From: Aurantiacibacter zhengii | GTDB taxonomy: Bacteria > Pseudomonadota > Alphaproteobacteria > Sphingomonadales > Sphingomonadaceae | Direction: 5' to 3' | Length of the DNA stretch: 64,000 nt | NCBI RefSeq assembly: GCF_003584125.1 | Contig: NZ_QXFL01000004.1 | Location: 186,001 to 250,000 of the forward strand | In this document: in pieces, positions 27,842 through 36,940 of the stretch | How the letters are laid out: every line of letters starts with the position of its first letter | How positions within the stretch are numbered: the stretch's first letter is position 1 | Notes under the pieces: model-generated | What the model was told of the DNA's origin: nothing | The model's database searches: none | The model's input: the letters and a program-made list of their open reading frames with translations, nothing else | Made by a program: the position numbers and the translations under genes

Positions 27842-29325
27842 CCGCCCATGAATTCAGCCAGCGCCCCCTGCTCGGTTGCGCTCAGGTGCAACCCCAGCTT
27901 GCTGCGCCGCCAGAGGATGTCTTCAGATGTCTGCGCCCACTCGCGGTCGCGCAGGTAGGAAACCTCGGCAAGGGTCAGCCCGCCACCGAACGCTCGGCCC
28001 AGATGGTCCCACGATTTCGCATCGCCCAGCCAGTCCCACGCCAATGTGCCGTATGCGCGGCCGATGCGCACCACATCGCGGTGAGAGAGGAACGGATAAT
28101 CCTCTCCCAGCACTTCGAACAGATAAGGCTGCGCCTGCTTGTCGAAATCGCCGCCGGGCAGCGGAGTGCTGGCGGTCCAATGCTTTCCCTTCAGCAGCGG
28201 CAGCCGCTCGGCCAGCCTGTCCAGCGCATCTTCCGCCACGTGCCGGTAGGAGGTGATCTTGCCGCCGTAGATGCCCAGGACCGGCGCGCCGCGACCCTGG
28301 TCGCTCAGCGCCAGTTCGTATCCGCGAGAGGCGGCTTCCGGCCTGCCCGAACCATCGTCCACCAGCGCGCGAACACCGGCGTAGGTATGCACCACGTCGT
28401 CGGGCGTCACGTCAGCCGCGAAATAGCGGTTCACCGCGTCGCACAGGTAGCGGATTTCGTCCGCGCTCGCCTTGATGTGGTCCAGCGAACCGGGATGGTC
28501 GGCATCGGTGGTCCCAACCAGCGTGTAGTCGTTCTCCCACGGGATCGCGAAGCAGATGCGGGTGTCGGGCTGTTGCAGGATGTAGGCGCAGTCGTGATCG
28601 AACAGCTTTGGCACCACGATGTGCGATCCCCGCACCCGGCGAATGCCGTAGGCGGGGTTCTCCCCCACCAGCCGCGCCACGTCGTCCGCGCCCGGCCCTG
28701 CGGCGTTCACCAGAGCGTGGGCATGGAATGTCTCTCCGCCAGCCTCCACATGCCACAGATCGCCCTCGCGCCGGGCGGCTGTGACCGGAGTGCGGGTGCG
28801 GATCTGCGCGCCGTGTGCGGCAGCATCCAGCGCGTTGAGCACCACCAGCCGGGCGTCGTCCACCCAGCCGTCCGAATATTCGAAGGCGTGGGTATATTGC
28901 CCTTCCAGTGAGCCGCCCGCGCGGTGCTTGCGCAGGTCGACGCTGCGGGTCTTCTTCAGCGAGCCTTTTCCGCCGATATGATCGTAGAGGAACAGTCCCG
29001 CGCGCAGCATCCATTTGGGGCGCATGCTTTTCGTCACCGGCAGCACGAAGCGCATTGGCCAGATGATATGCGGCGCGATGGACCACAACGTCTCGCGCTC
29101 GCCCAGAGCTTCCCTCACCAGGGCGAATTCGTAGTATTCGAGGTAGCGCAGGCCGCCGTGGACCAGCTTGGTCGACTTGCTGGAAGTGCCGCTGGCGAGG
29201 TCGCCCTTTTCCAGCAGCAGGACGCTTGCCCCCCTGCCCGCCGCATCGCGCGCCACGCCGGCGCCGTTCACACCCCCGCCGATGACGATCAGGTCGAACG
29301 GCTGGGTGATCGGCGTTTCCGGCAT
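27838..29325 (-). CDS. glpD: Glycerol-3-phosphate dehydrogenase GlpD
   Basis: A 495-residue FAD-dependent membrane-associated enzyme oxidising sn-glycerol 3-phosphate to dihydroxyacetone phosphate and passing electrons to quinone. The FAD motif is DLIVIGGGVNGAGVARDAA, then SGTSSKSTKLVHGGLRYLE, the GlpD signature. Later blocks VNAAGPGADDVARL and TTDADHP are intact. The start at 29325 is coupled to the upstream exporter stop (TAATG) with GGAGGGG upstream. Confidence 0.96.
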   Translation of the reverse strand: MPETPITQPFDLIVIGGGVNGAGVARDAAGRGASVLLLEKGDLASGTSSKSTKLVHGGLRYLEYYEFALVREALGERETLWSIAPHIIWPMRFVLPVTKSMRPKWMLRAGLFLYDHIGGKGSLKKTRSVDLRKHRAGGSLEGQYTHAFEYSDGWVDDARLVVLNALDAAAHGAQIRTRTPVTAARREGDLWHVEAGGETFHAHALVNAAGPGADDVARLVGENPAYGIRRVRGSHIVVPKLFDHDCAYILQQPDTRICFAIPWENDYTLVGTTDADHPGSLDHIKASADEIRYLCDAVNRYFAADVTPDDVVHTYAGVRALVDDGSGRPEAASRGYELALSDQGRGAPVLGIYGGKITSYRHVAEDALDRLAERLPLLKGKHWTASTPLPGGDFDKQAQPYLFEVLGEDYPFLSHRDVVRIGRAYGTLAWDWLGDAKSWDHLGRAFGGGLTLAEVSYLRDREWAQTSEDILWRRSKLGLHLSATEQGALAEFMGG

Positions 29326-30590
29326 TAACGAGGCCCCTCCGTAAAGTAGCGCGACTGGCGCGGGCGGGTGAATAGCTTTCCGCGCTCGCTGAAAAGAACC
29401 AGCGCCAGCGATATCAGGCTACTGGCCAGCAGCGCAATCGCAAGAGGCAGCGCCGTTCCGTCGTAGAACTGGCCGATGACGATCCCCATCACGGCGCCCA
29501 GCAGCATGCGGATGCTCGCCTGGACGGAACTGGCCGCCCCGGCGCTGTTGAAGAACGGCTGCATGGCGATGGAGCCGAAGTTGGAGCCAAGGAAGCCGAG
29601 CAGGCACAGGTTGATGCTGATGAGCGGGAAGAACCATGCCAGCGAATCCGCGTGAATCTCTGCCGCGTAGACCTGCACCAGGCTGACAAAGATGAAGGCG
29701 ATCAGCGCCGTGTGCGACACGCGCCGCGCGCCGAACCGCTCCACAATCCGCGAATTGGCAAAGCTGGAGAAGGCCAGCGTGGCAGCGGACGCACCGAAGA
29801 TCAGCGGGAATTGCTCTTCCGCACCGAAATGTCCGCCGATCAGCTGGGGTGCGGAATTGATATAGCCGAACACCCCGCCGAAGGTCAGCCCGCCGCCCAG
29901 AACGTAGCCAACAGAGGAGCGGGTGCGCAGGGTGAGCGGCAGGTTGTAGGCTATGGTGCGCGGGTCGATCTTCTGGCGATTGCGAGGATCAAGCGTTTCG
30001 GGCATGCGCAGCCAGGCCCAGACCGCTGCTGCCAGCCCGAACAGGCCAAGTGCGAAGAATATCCATTCCCAGCTGGCAACGCTCAGCACGGCCTGCCCCA
30101 TTGTTGGCGCAAGCACCGGCACCAGCATGAAGACGATGAAGATCATCGAGAGCAGCCGTGCCATCCGGTCTCCGTCGAAGCGGTCGCGGATGATGGCCGC
30201 GGGCAGCACCATCAGGCCTGCAGTGCCAAAGCCCTGCATGGCGCGCAGGCCCAGCAGCACTTCGAATGTTGGCGCTATCATGCACAGCAGGGATGCCACC
30301 AGATAGATGCCAAGGCTGACGAACAGGACCGGCCGCCTGCCGTAGCGGTCGGCAAAAAGTCCGGGGACGAGAGCACCGAACCCGGTTGCCAGCAGGTACA
30401 CGCCCACTACCAGTTGGCGGCGATTGGGATCGTCGATGGCAAAGGCGCTGGCAATCTCGTCCAGCGCGGGCAGCATTGCGTCGATCGCCAGCGCGTTCAG
30501 GCTCATCAGCGCGGCCATCAGAACGATGAACTCGCGCTGCCCGACCTGGCGCCCTGAACCGTCGGCGGATTTGATTGTCTGGGAAGTCAC
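29325..30590 (-). CDS. Bcr/CflA-type multidrug efflux MFS transporter
   Basis: A 421-residue 12-helix major facilitator of the Bcr/CflA drug-proton antiporter group. It has EFIVLMAALMSLNALAIDAMLPAL (with the embedded acidic residue), DRYGRRPVLF in the first cytoplasmic loop, and GLRAMQGFGTAGLMVLPAAIIRD. Start is GTG 30590 with AAGGGG upstream. Its stop overlaps the glpD start, so the two are cotranscribed although their functions look unrelated. Confidence 0.9.
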   Translation of the reverse strand: MTSQTIKSADGSGRQVGQREFIVLMAALMSLNALAIDAMLPALDEIASAFAIDDPNRRQLVVGVYLLATGFGALVPGLFADRYGRRPVLFVSLGIYLVASLLCMIAPTFEVLLGLRAMQGFGTAGLMVLPAAIIRDRFDGDRMARLLSMIFIVFMLVPVLAPTMGQAVLSVASWEWIFFALGLFGLAAAVWAWLRMPETLDPRNRQKIDPRTIAYNLPLTLRTRSSVGYVLGGGLTFGGVFGYINSAPQLIGGHFGAEEQFPLIFGASAATLAFSSFANSRIVERFGARRVSHTALIAFIFVSLVQVYAAEIHADSLAWFFPLISINLCLLGFLGSNFGSIAMQPFFNSAGAASSVQASIRMLLGAVMGIVIGQFYDGTALPLAIALLASSLISLALVLFSERGKLFTRPRQSRYFTEGPR

Positions 30591-30668
30591 GCAGCCCCTT
30601 TGGCCAAGAATAGCAGCCGAGAAAAGGATTAACTCAAATGCTTCCCGAAAGGCTATGATCCCGGCGCT

Positions 30669-31811
30669 ATGGCGAATCCCGGGCTAGGCGAAGCGGACGA
30701 AAGCGAGGAACAGGCGGCCGAGGCCGATGGCCTGCGCAAGATCATCCATGTCGATATGGATGCGTTCTTTGCCAGCGTTGAACAGCGTGACAACCCGGAC
30801 CTGCGCGGAAAGCCGGTTGCGGTGGGCGGATCGAGCGGGCGCGGCGTGGTGGCTGCCGCCAGTTACGAGGCGCGCAAGTTCGGGGTGAAGAGCGCCATGC
30901 CTTCGGTCACCGCCAGACGCAAATGCCCGGACCTGATCTTCTGCAAGAGCCGGTTCGATGTCTATCGCGAGGTGTCCGAACAGATCCGCGCGATTTTCCA
31001 TCACTACACGCCGCATGTCGAACCGCTGAGCCTGGACGAGGCATACCTCGACGTGACCGAGGATCGCCATGGCCTCGGTTCGGCCACCGCCATTGCGCAG
31101 GCTATCCGCCGACAAATTCGCGAGACGACGCAGCTGACGGCCAGCGCAGGCGTTTCCTACAACAAGTTCCTCGCCAAGCTGGCCAGCGACCAGAACAAGC
31201 CCAATGGCCTGTGCGTCATCCGCCCCGGCGAGGGCGCGGCCTTTGTCCAAAGCCTGCCGATCCGCCGCTTCCACGGCGTTGGGCCTAAAGGGGCGGAGAA
31301 AATGGCCCGGCTGGGAATCGAGACAGGTGCCGACCTTGCGGAGAAGGACCGAGCGTGGCTGGCGGCAAACTTCGGCAGTTTCGGCGATTACCTTTACCGT
31401 GCGGCACGTGGGATCGACCTCAGGCCGGTGCGCACCAACCGTATCCGCAAGTCCATCGGCGGCGAACGCACCTTCAGCGAGGATATCTCGGCCGAGAATG
31501 ACCTGCGCGAAACGCTGGAGCGGATCATCGACATCGTGTGGGAACGGATCGCCGCCAAGGACGCCAAGGGGCGCACCGTCACGCTGAAACTGAAGTACAA
31601 CGATTTCCAGATCGCCACCCGCGCGCGCAGCCAGACGCAACCGGTTGCCGACAAGAATCAGTTCACGAAAATCGCCCGTGCCATTCTGGAAGACGAACTG
31701 CCGCTGCCCATGCCGATCCGCCTGATGGGCCTGACGCTCAGCAATCTCGACCGGGATGACAGTGCCGGAAACGAGCGCGGACGCGAAGACGCGCAGCTAT
31801 CCCTGCTCTAG
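30669..31811 (+). CDS. dinB: DNA polymerase IV (Y family)
   Basis: A 380-residue translesion DNA polymerase. Catalytic acidic motifs are IIHVDMDAFFASVEQRD and SLDEAYLDVT. VAAASYEARKFGVKSAMPS and SAGVSYNKFLAKLASDQNKP are further family blocks, and a helix-hairpin-helix region reads FHGVGPKGAEKM. It copies past damaged bases at low fidelity. The N-terminal 22-residue acidic extension precedes the conserved start of the fold. No clear LexA box was identified. It overlaps the convergent NUDIX gene by 15 bases. Confidence 0.96.
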   Translation: MANPGLGEADESEEQAAEADGLRKIIHVDMDAFFASVEQRDNPDLRGKPVAVGGSSGRGVVAAASYEARKFGVKSAMPSVTARRKCPDLIFCKSRFDVYREVSEQIRAIFHHYTPHVEPLSLDEAYLDVTEDRHGLGSATAIAQAIRRQIRETTQLTASAGVSYNKFLAKLASDQNKPNGLCVIRPGEGAAFVQSLPIRRFHGVGPKGAEKMARLGIETGADLAEKDRAWLAANFGSFGDYLYRAARGIDLRPVRTNRIRKSIGGERTFSEDISAENDLRETLERIIDIVWERIAAKDAKGRTVTLKLKYNDFQIATRARSQTQPVADKNQFTKIARAILEDELPLPMPIRLMGLTLSNLDRDDSAGNERGREDAQLSLL

Positions 31812-32261
31812 CAGTCTCAGCCGCCGCTCGGTGGGTCCGGTCAGCGGAAACGGAAGATCGTCGAGGTGAAACCACCGCGCTTCGACAACCTCGCGCCGGT
31901 CGGGGCATGGCGCACGATCCGCGCGGGCGTGGAACACCCAGTTGCGCTGCGGGGCGCCGTGCATTGTGTCCTCACCCTCGTGCAGCAGGACCAGTTCGAC
32001 CAGTTCGCAGGATAGTTCCTCGCGCACCTCGCGGCGGATGGCGTGCTCCGGATCCTCGTCCAGCCCCGCTCCGCCCGCAGGCGTGGTCCATCCGCCGGAA
32101 CCGTACGACTGGCGGATCAGCAGGACGCGCCCCTGCTCGTCACGGATGAATACGGCAACCCCGGCAATGCGCGGCTTGAAAATCCGCAGGTAGTATTTGC
32201 GCAGCACATACCCCAGCGGCATCACCGCCCGGTGCAGCGGTGCGGGGATCAGGTGAAGCAT
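31797..32261 (-). CDS. NUDIX hydrolase
   Basis: A 154-residue NUDIX protein. The box GX5EX7REVXEEL is present (from GLDEDPEHAIRREVREELS), so metal-dependent cleavage of a nucleoside diphosphate linkage is expected. A hydrophobic N-terminal helix with basic residues (PLGYVLRKYYLRIF) precedes the domain. Substrate unknown. The start at 32261 lies inside the 3' end of pgl (13-base overlap), which indicates cotranscription with pgl. Confidence 0.9.
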   Translation of the reverse strand: MLHLIPAPLHRAVMPLGYVLRKYYLRIFKPRIAGVAVFIRDEQGRVLLIRQSYGSGGWTTPAGGAGLDEDPEHAIRREVREELSCELVELVLLHEGEDTMHGAPQRNWVFHARADRAPCPDRREVVEARWFHLDDLPFPLTGPTERRLRLLEQG

Positions 32262-32869
32262 GTCACCTTCTGGTCCGCCGCTTTCAACAGCCGCGCAACC
32301 GGCAGGTCGCTTTCGCCCTTCGCCGCCGCATCGAACACGGCGCGCTTGTCATCCCCGCGGATCACGAACATCAGTGCATCGCTGTCCAGCAGCGAGGGGA
32401 TGGTGAGCGTTACCCTGTCGAACGGAGCCTCTGGTGGCAGGGGATCGGGCGTCAGGCGGCGGATCGCGGCATCGTCATCCACCTGCGGGTCGGTGTTGGG
32501 GAACAGGCTGGCCACATGACCGTCCGCGCCCATGCCCAGCCATACCAGCGCGAAATGGGGTACCTGTTCCATCACTGTCAACGCGGCAACATGCGCGCCC
32601 ACAGGCTCGAACAGGGCGCGGATCTTGCCAGTGTTGCTGGCCTCGTGATCCTCCGCAACGACGCGGTCGTCGCCCGGCCATACGGTAACGCGGCTCCAGT
32701 CGAGATCGGCCTTCACCAGTTCGCGCATGATCGGGAACGGCGTGGAACCGCCCGGCACGCTGATTTCGACCGGCAGCTCGCTTTCCGCCAGAGCCTTTCG
32801 CAAGGCAGTTTCGATGAAGGACGCGATCTGTGCGTCCGGTGCGTTTTCAATGATGTCGATATTGGCCAT
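32249..32869 (-). CDS. pgl: 6-phosphogluconolactonase
   Basis: A 206-residue protein of the DevB/NagB-like lactonase family, hydrolysing 6-phosphogluconolactone in the pentose phosphate or Entner-Doudoroff route. Blocks include VPGGSTPFPIMREL, VTVWPGDDRVV, LVWLGMGADGHVASLFP and FVIRGDDKRAVF. GAGGGC lies before the ATG at 32869. A strong terminator separates it from upstream dps. Confidence 0.93.
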   Translation of the reverse strand: MANIDIIENAPDAQIASFIETALRKALAESELPVEISVPGGSTPFPIMRELVKADLDWSRVTVWPGDDRVVAEDHEASNTGKIRALFEPVGAHVAALTVMEQVPHFALVWLGMGADGHVASLFPNTDPQVDDDAAIRRLTPDPLPPEAPFDRVTLTIPSLLDSDALMFVIRGDDKRAVFDAAAKGESDLPVARLLKAADQKVTCFT

Positions 32870-32887
32870 GCGCCCTCGCCTATACGC

Positions 32888-32920
32888 AAAACCGCCGCGT
32901 AGCGAGAGGCTGCGCGGCGG
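32888..32920 (-). terminator. Rho-independent terminator of dps
   Basis: A 12-bp stem (32892-32903 with 32909-32920, one G-T wobble) around a five-base loop. On the minus strand it is followed by TTTTGCG. It ends dps before pgl. Confidence 0.82.
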
Positions 32921-32945
32921 ATTCGGGGTTCAACAAGTTGTCAGT

Positions 32946-33407
32946 CTACTGCAGCGTGGAGGTAAGGAACCACACGCGTTCCTCCGCCATGTCGGTCCAG
33001 TCGTCCAGCAGGCCATCGGTAGCATTGTCGCCTGCCTTTTCAGCATGTTCCTTCAAACCCTTCAGACGGTCGACAACCTTCTGATTGTCGTCGCGCAGTT
33101 CGCGAACCATGTCGTCCGCCGAAAGCTCGGTATCGTCTTGGTCGGCGATCTGCGTGGCCTTGGCAACCGAGGCGATGGACGTCAGCGTCTTGGCGCCGTT
33201 CTTGCGCACGCGCTCGCCGATGGCGTCGATCTGGTCACGAATTTCGATGGCCTGCTCGTCGAACAGCAGGTGCAGGTCGCGAAAGCGCGGACCGGTGACG
33301 TGCCAGTGAAAGTTCTTTGTCTTGAAATAGAGCGCCAAATGATCGGCCAGCAGGCCATTCAGCCCCTCGATCAGCGCGGTTTTCGAATTGTCTCCGGCAG
33401 TTGCCAT
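32946..33407 (-). CDS. dps: Dps ferritin-like DNA protection protein
   Basis: A 153-residue Dps protein that forms a 12-mer shell, oxidises Fe(II) with peroxide and can protect DNA. The ferroxidase site residues are in KNFHWHVTGPRFRDLHLLFDEQ (two His, Asp and Glu at standard spacing). Start 33407 has AAAGGACGAG upstream. An ATG 13 codons earlier lacks this. The gene stands alone, ended by the terminator at 32888. Confidence 0.95.
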   Translation of the reverse strand: MATAGDNSKTALIEGLNGLLADHLALYFKTKNFHWHVTGPRFRDLHLLFDEQAIEIRDQIDAIGERVRKNGAKTLTSIASVAKATQIADQDDTELSADDMVRELRDDNQKVVDRLKGLKEHAEKAGDNATDGLLDDWTDMAEERVWFLTSTLQ

Positions 33408-33516
33408 GGGTGTCTCGTCCTTTCGATTATCTCTTTGCCCAATCAACGGACAAGCGGGCCTACGGTTTCAGGGTTTAGAGCGGTTATGGTGATCGCATAA
33501 GTCGATCATGCCTAAA

Positions 33517-34077
33517 TCACTGATTGTAGATAACGATTACCACGGCAGCCAGGAGCAGCCCTGTCCCCACCACCCGCCGCATGGTTTTCAGCGGAAGCGC
33601 CTGCCAGTCCTGCGCCGCGACGATCGCGCCGCTCAGAACTGTCAGCGCGCCCAACGCGCCGCCTGCCGCCGCCAGCAGCGCCTCCCCCGTGGCGATGGCC
33701 AGCGACAGGATGATGAATCCGCTGGCGTCGGTGACCATGCCAAGCAACAGCACCAGCGTGATCGCGCCTATCGACCGGGTCGGTTCGCGAGGTGTTTCGG
33801 GCGGAGTTCGCAGCAGCACCTCCAGCCCGGCAAGGCCGAGAGCCACCGCCACGACGACCGGCTTGAAATCCGCCGGGATCAGCGGCGCCAGACCGCGTGC
33901 GATCCATGCCGCCAGGGCAGCGCCTGCCAGCGCGGCCAGAACCACGGTCACGATCAACGGCCCTGTCCACCCCAGCGTGGCGCGAAGCCGTGCCACGCGC
34001 AGGGCATCGCGCCCCGCCACCATGGCGGCTGCGACCGTTACGAACGTGAGGAAGAAGGCAGGCACGCACCGCCTCAT
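33517..34077 (-). CDS. Membrane protein with GDT1-like layout, unrecognised
   Basis: A 186-residue integral membrane protein with about six spans arranged as two sets of three. This resembles UPF0016/GDT1 cation transporters. The hallmark ExGDK[TS] motifs are missing: the corresponding positions read VAGRDAL in the first half and MVTDASG in the second. It may therefore be a degenerate or unrelated family. The start at 34077 lacks a good ribosome-binding site. It lies just downstream of fliA on the same strand but has no known flagellar link. Confidence 0.6.
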   Translation of the reverse strand: MRRCVPAFFLTFVTVAAAMVAGRDALRVARLRATLGWTGPLIVTVVLAALAGAALAAWIARGLAPLIPADFKPVVVAVALGLAGLEVLLRTPPETPREPTRSIGAITLVLLLGMVTDASGFIILSLAIATGEALLAAAGGALGALTVLSGAIVAAQDWQALPLKTMRRVVGTGLLLAAVVIVIYNQ

Positions 34078-34115
34078 GCAAGAGACTGCCGTTGGTGTCG
34101 AGCGGTAGGAAACTT

Positions 34116-34832
34116 TTACGCGCTGTCCATCAACTGGCGGATCTTCAGAAGTGCCTGCGCCTTCAACTGGTGAACGCGCGGCACGCTGACCTCCAGCACC
34201 TGCGCGATTTCCGTGAGATTCAGTTCCTCCACGAAATAGAGCTGGAGCACCAGCTTCAAGCGGTCGGGCAATTGCACCATTGCTTCTCCCAGCCGCGCAT
34301 TGTCCTGCATTTCGCACACCAGCGCAAAAGGATCGGGCAGATCGCTGGCAAACATGTCGCTGGCATCGTCATAGGCTGCATCCATGGCAACAAGCTGCAC
34401 CTCGTCGCCCATGTGCTGCGCCAGTTCGGCCGGCGTCATATCGACCAAAGCGGCGAGTTCATCGTGTCCCGGCTCGCGCCCGGCAAGCTGGGCGAACTCG
34501 CGCCGTGCTTCCTCGATCTCCCGCCGCCGCTTTACCGCACCGCGAGTGCCCGGCATCGCCTTGCGCACAAGGTCGAACATGGCCCCGCGCACGCGCAGCT
34601 TGGCATAGGCGGCGAACCCGTCCTCACCCGGCCCATCGTGGTTGCGGGCCGCTTCGGTCAGGGCGATGAAACCGGCCTGCATCAGGTCCTCGATCTCGAT
34701 ACCCTCGCGGCCCCTGCCGTTGATGTGCCAGGCGGCCTTGCGCACCATGGGCACGAAGCGGCGCACGCGGTCGCTCACAACATCATGGCCTGCATAGGCG
34801 GCGGCAGCGAAGGTGGATGGATCGTGTTTCAT
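34116..34832 (-). CDS. fliA: Flagellar sigma factor FliA (sigma-28)
   Basis: A 238-residue sigma-28. Region 2 carries VPMVRKAAWHINGRGREGIEIEDLMQAGFIALTEA and YAKLRVRGAMFDLVR. Region 4 is the C-terminal QLYFVEELNLTEIAQVLEVSVPRVHQLKAQAL helix-turn-helix. It directs RNA polymerase to late flagellar promoters such as fliC and is held inactive by FlgM. ATGA overlap with flhA places it in the slt-flhA-fliA operon under a sigma-54 promoter. Confidence 0.96.
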   Translation of the reverse strand: MKHDPSTFAAAAYAGHDVVSDRVRRFVPMVRKAAWHINGRGREGIEIEDLMQAGFIALTEAARNHDGPGEDGFAAYAKLRVRGAMFDLVRKAMPGTRGAVKRRREIEEARREFAQLAGREPGHDELAALVDMTPAELAQHMGDEVQLVAMDAAYDDASDMFASDLPDPFALVCEMQDNARLGEAMVQLPDRLKLVLQLYFVEELNLTEIAQVLEVSVPRVHQLKAQALLKIRQLMDSA

Positions 34833-36940
34833 GCGGCAAGGACCTCCTCTTGGCGGGAAGCATCAGACAATTGCGGGGGAGCGGGCGGCGCAGTGCAGCC
34901 GCCGATCACGGCGATCACTTCCACCGGCTGGCTGGGGGGCAACTCTGTAATGGACAGGACAAGGCAGCCCGGAGCGCGCTGGCGCAGCAGTGCGGCCAAT
35001 GCGCGGCGGGCGGGTGGCTGAACGATCAGCGCAAGACCGCGCGCAGAATGCTCGGCCATGTGCGCGGTCACGGCATCGCCGATCATCCGCGCACAGTCTG
35101 GCTCTATCACCGGCTGGCCCGTCGCCGGATCGCGCATCCCGCCCAGGATAGCGCTTTCCAGTTCAGCATCCAGCGTCAGCACGCCGAGCGCTTGCGTCGG
35201 CGGGCACACTTGGCCCACCAGCCAGCCGCCAAGGTCGGCGCGGATGTGGTCCAGCAGGGTGTCGAAGTCTTTCGTGACCTGCAGCCCCAGCGCGAGGCTG
35301 GAAAGGATCGGCACCGGGTGCGCCAGGCTGATGCCATCGGCCAGCAGCGCGCGCAGCATCCGGGTAATCGCGGCAAGCGAAAGCGGGTCCGGGTGGATGG
35401 CCTCCACAAGGCCCGGCGCGCGCTCCTTCACTGCATCCAGCAGGCTGCGAACTTCCTCCGGTCCCAGCAGCGATGACCCGCGTTCCTGCAACAACTGGTT
35501 GAGGTGGGTGGCGATCACGGTGTCGGCGGCCACGGTAAGGAAGCCCTCGGCCACGGCATGGTCGCGCTCGGCAGGGGCGATCCACAGCGCGGGGCAGCCG
35601 AAGCTGGGATCGGTAGTGGGTTGACCGGTGAGGCCGTGGTTCCGCGAGACTTCGCCGGTATCGATGGCCAGCAGGGCATCGGGACGCGCCTCGGCCCGCG
35701 CCAGTTCCACGCCGCCCAGCATGACGCGGTATGCGTTCGCCGAAAGGTCCAGCGAATCGCGGATGCGAAACTGCGGCACGACGAAACCGAAGGCTTGGCT
35801 TAGTTGCCTGCGCACCCCGGTGATGCGGGTGACGAGCGGCGCTCCCTTCCCTTCGTCCACCAGGTGGACGAGGCCATACCCCATCTCCAGCGTCACCAGC
35901 GTATGATCGCTGACATCGGAAATGGCGATTTTCTGCGGCTCATGCGGAGCTGCCTCCTCCGGCTCTGCGGCAGGCGCGTCCAGCTTCTTCCTGAGTGTGC
36001 GGTAAAGCCAGAAAGCGAGCGCGGCGGCGGGCAGGAACACCATCTGCGGCATTGCCGGAACCATCCCGATCGCTCCCAGGACCAGAGCCACCGGCAGCCA
36101 GCTTGCGGGGCTGGAGAATTGCCGCCCGATCTGGCCGACAAGGTCGCTGGCATCGGTCACGCGGGTGACGATTGCCGCAGCCGCAATGGACAACAGCAGC
36201 GCTGGCACCTGCGCCACCAGCGCATCGCCCACGGCCAGCGTGATGAACGTTTCCGCCGCCTCGCCTGCGCTCATGTCATAGCTGATCATGCCTAGACCGA
36301 TGCCCGCAATGATATTCACCGCCAGGATCAGCATGGCGGCGATGGCATCGCCTTTCACGAACTTGCTGGCACCATCCATGGAGCCGTAGAAATCGGCCTC
36401 CGTAGAGACCTCCACGCGGCGGGCCTTCGCCTCTTCCGCCGTCATCAGCCCTGCGGCGATATCGGCGTCGATCGCCATCTGCTTGCCCGGCAGAGCATCC
36501 AGCGTGAACCGTGCGGAGACTTCCGACACACGGCCCGCACCCTTGGTGATCACCACCAGGTTGATGATCAGCAGGATGATGAAGACGAACAGCCCGACGG
36601 CGAAGTTGCCGCCAACAAGGAAAGCGCCGAAGCTCTCGATCACCTGCCCGGCAGCGCCCTCCCCCTCGTGCCCGTTCACCAGCACGATGCGAGTAGAGGC
36701 GACGTTTAGCGCGAGGCGCAGCAGGGTGGCGAACAGCAGGACGGTGGGAAAGGCGCTGAAATCGAGCGGCTTGGTGGCGTTCAGCGCCGCCATCAGCACG
36801 CCGATGGAAAGCGCAATGTTGAACACGAAGAATACGTCCAGCATTACCGTAGGAATGGGCAGCACCATCATGGCGATCAGCGCCAGGATACCTGCGGGCA
36901 GCGCGAGTGCGGCTGCATTGAATGGAAGTTTCGCGCTCAC
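34829..36940 (-). CDS. flhA: Flagellar export gate protein FlhA
   Basis: A 703-residue core of the flagellar type III export gate. The N-terminal half has about eight membrane helices, beginning around LPAGILALIAMMVLPIP, and the FHIPEP-type loop with RVSEVSARFTLDALPGKQMAIDAD. The C-terminal cytoplasmic domain (from about residue 330) docks export chaperones. The length is typical. ATGA overlaps join it to slt (upstream) and fliA (downstream). Confidence 0.97.
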   Translation of the reverse strand: MSAKLPFNAAALALPAGILALIAMMVLPIPTVMLDVFFVFNIALSIGVLMAALNATKPLDFSAFPTVLLFATLLRLALNVASTRIVLVNGHEGEGAAGQVIESFGAFLVGGNFAVGLFVFIILLIINLVVITKGAGRVSEVSARFTLDALPGKQMAIDADIAAGLMTAEEAKARRVEVSTEADFYGSMDGASKFVKGDAIAAMLILAVNIIAGIGLGMISYDMSAGEAAETFITLAVGDALVAQVPALLLSIAAAAIVTRVTDASDLVGQIGRQFSSPASWLPVALVLGAIGMVPAMPQMVFLPAAALAFWLYRTLRKKLDAPAAEPEEAAPHEPQKIAISDVSDHTLVTLEMGYGLVHLVDEGKGAPLVTRITGVRRQLSQAFGFVVPQFRIRDSLDLSANAYRVMLGGVELARAEARPDALLAIDTGEVSRNHGLTGQPTTDPSFGCPALWIAPAERDHAVAEGFLTVAADTVIATHLNQLLQERGSSLLGPEEVRSLLDAVKERAPGLVEAIHPDPLSLAAITRMLRALLADGISLAHPVPILSSLALGLQVTKDFDTLLDHIRADLGGWLVGQVCPPTQALGVLTLDAELESAILGGMRDPATGQPVIEPDCARMIGDAVTAHMAEHSARGLALIVQPPARRALAALLRQRAPGCLVLSITELPPSQPVEVIAVIGGCTAPPAPPQLSDASRQEEVLAA

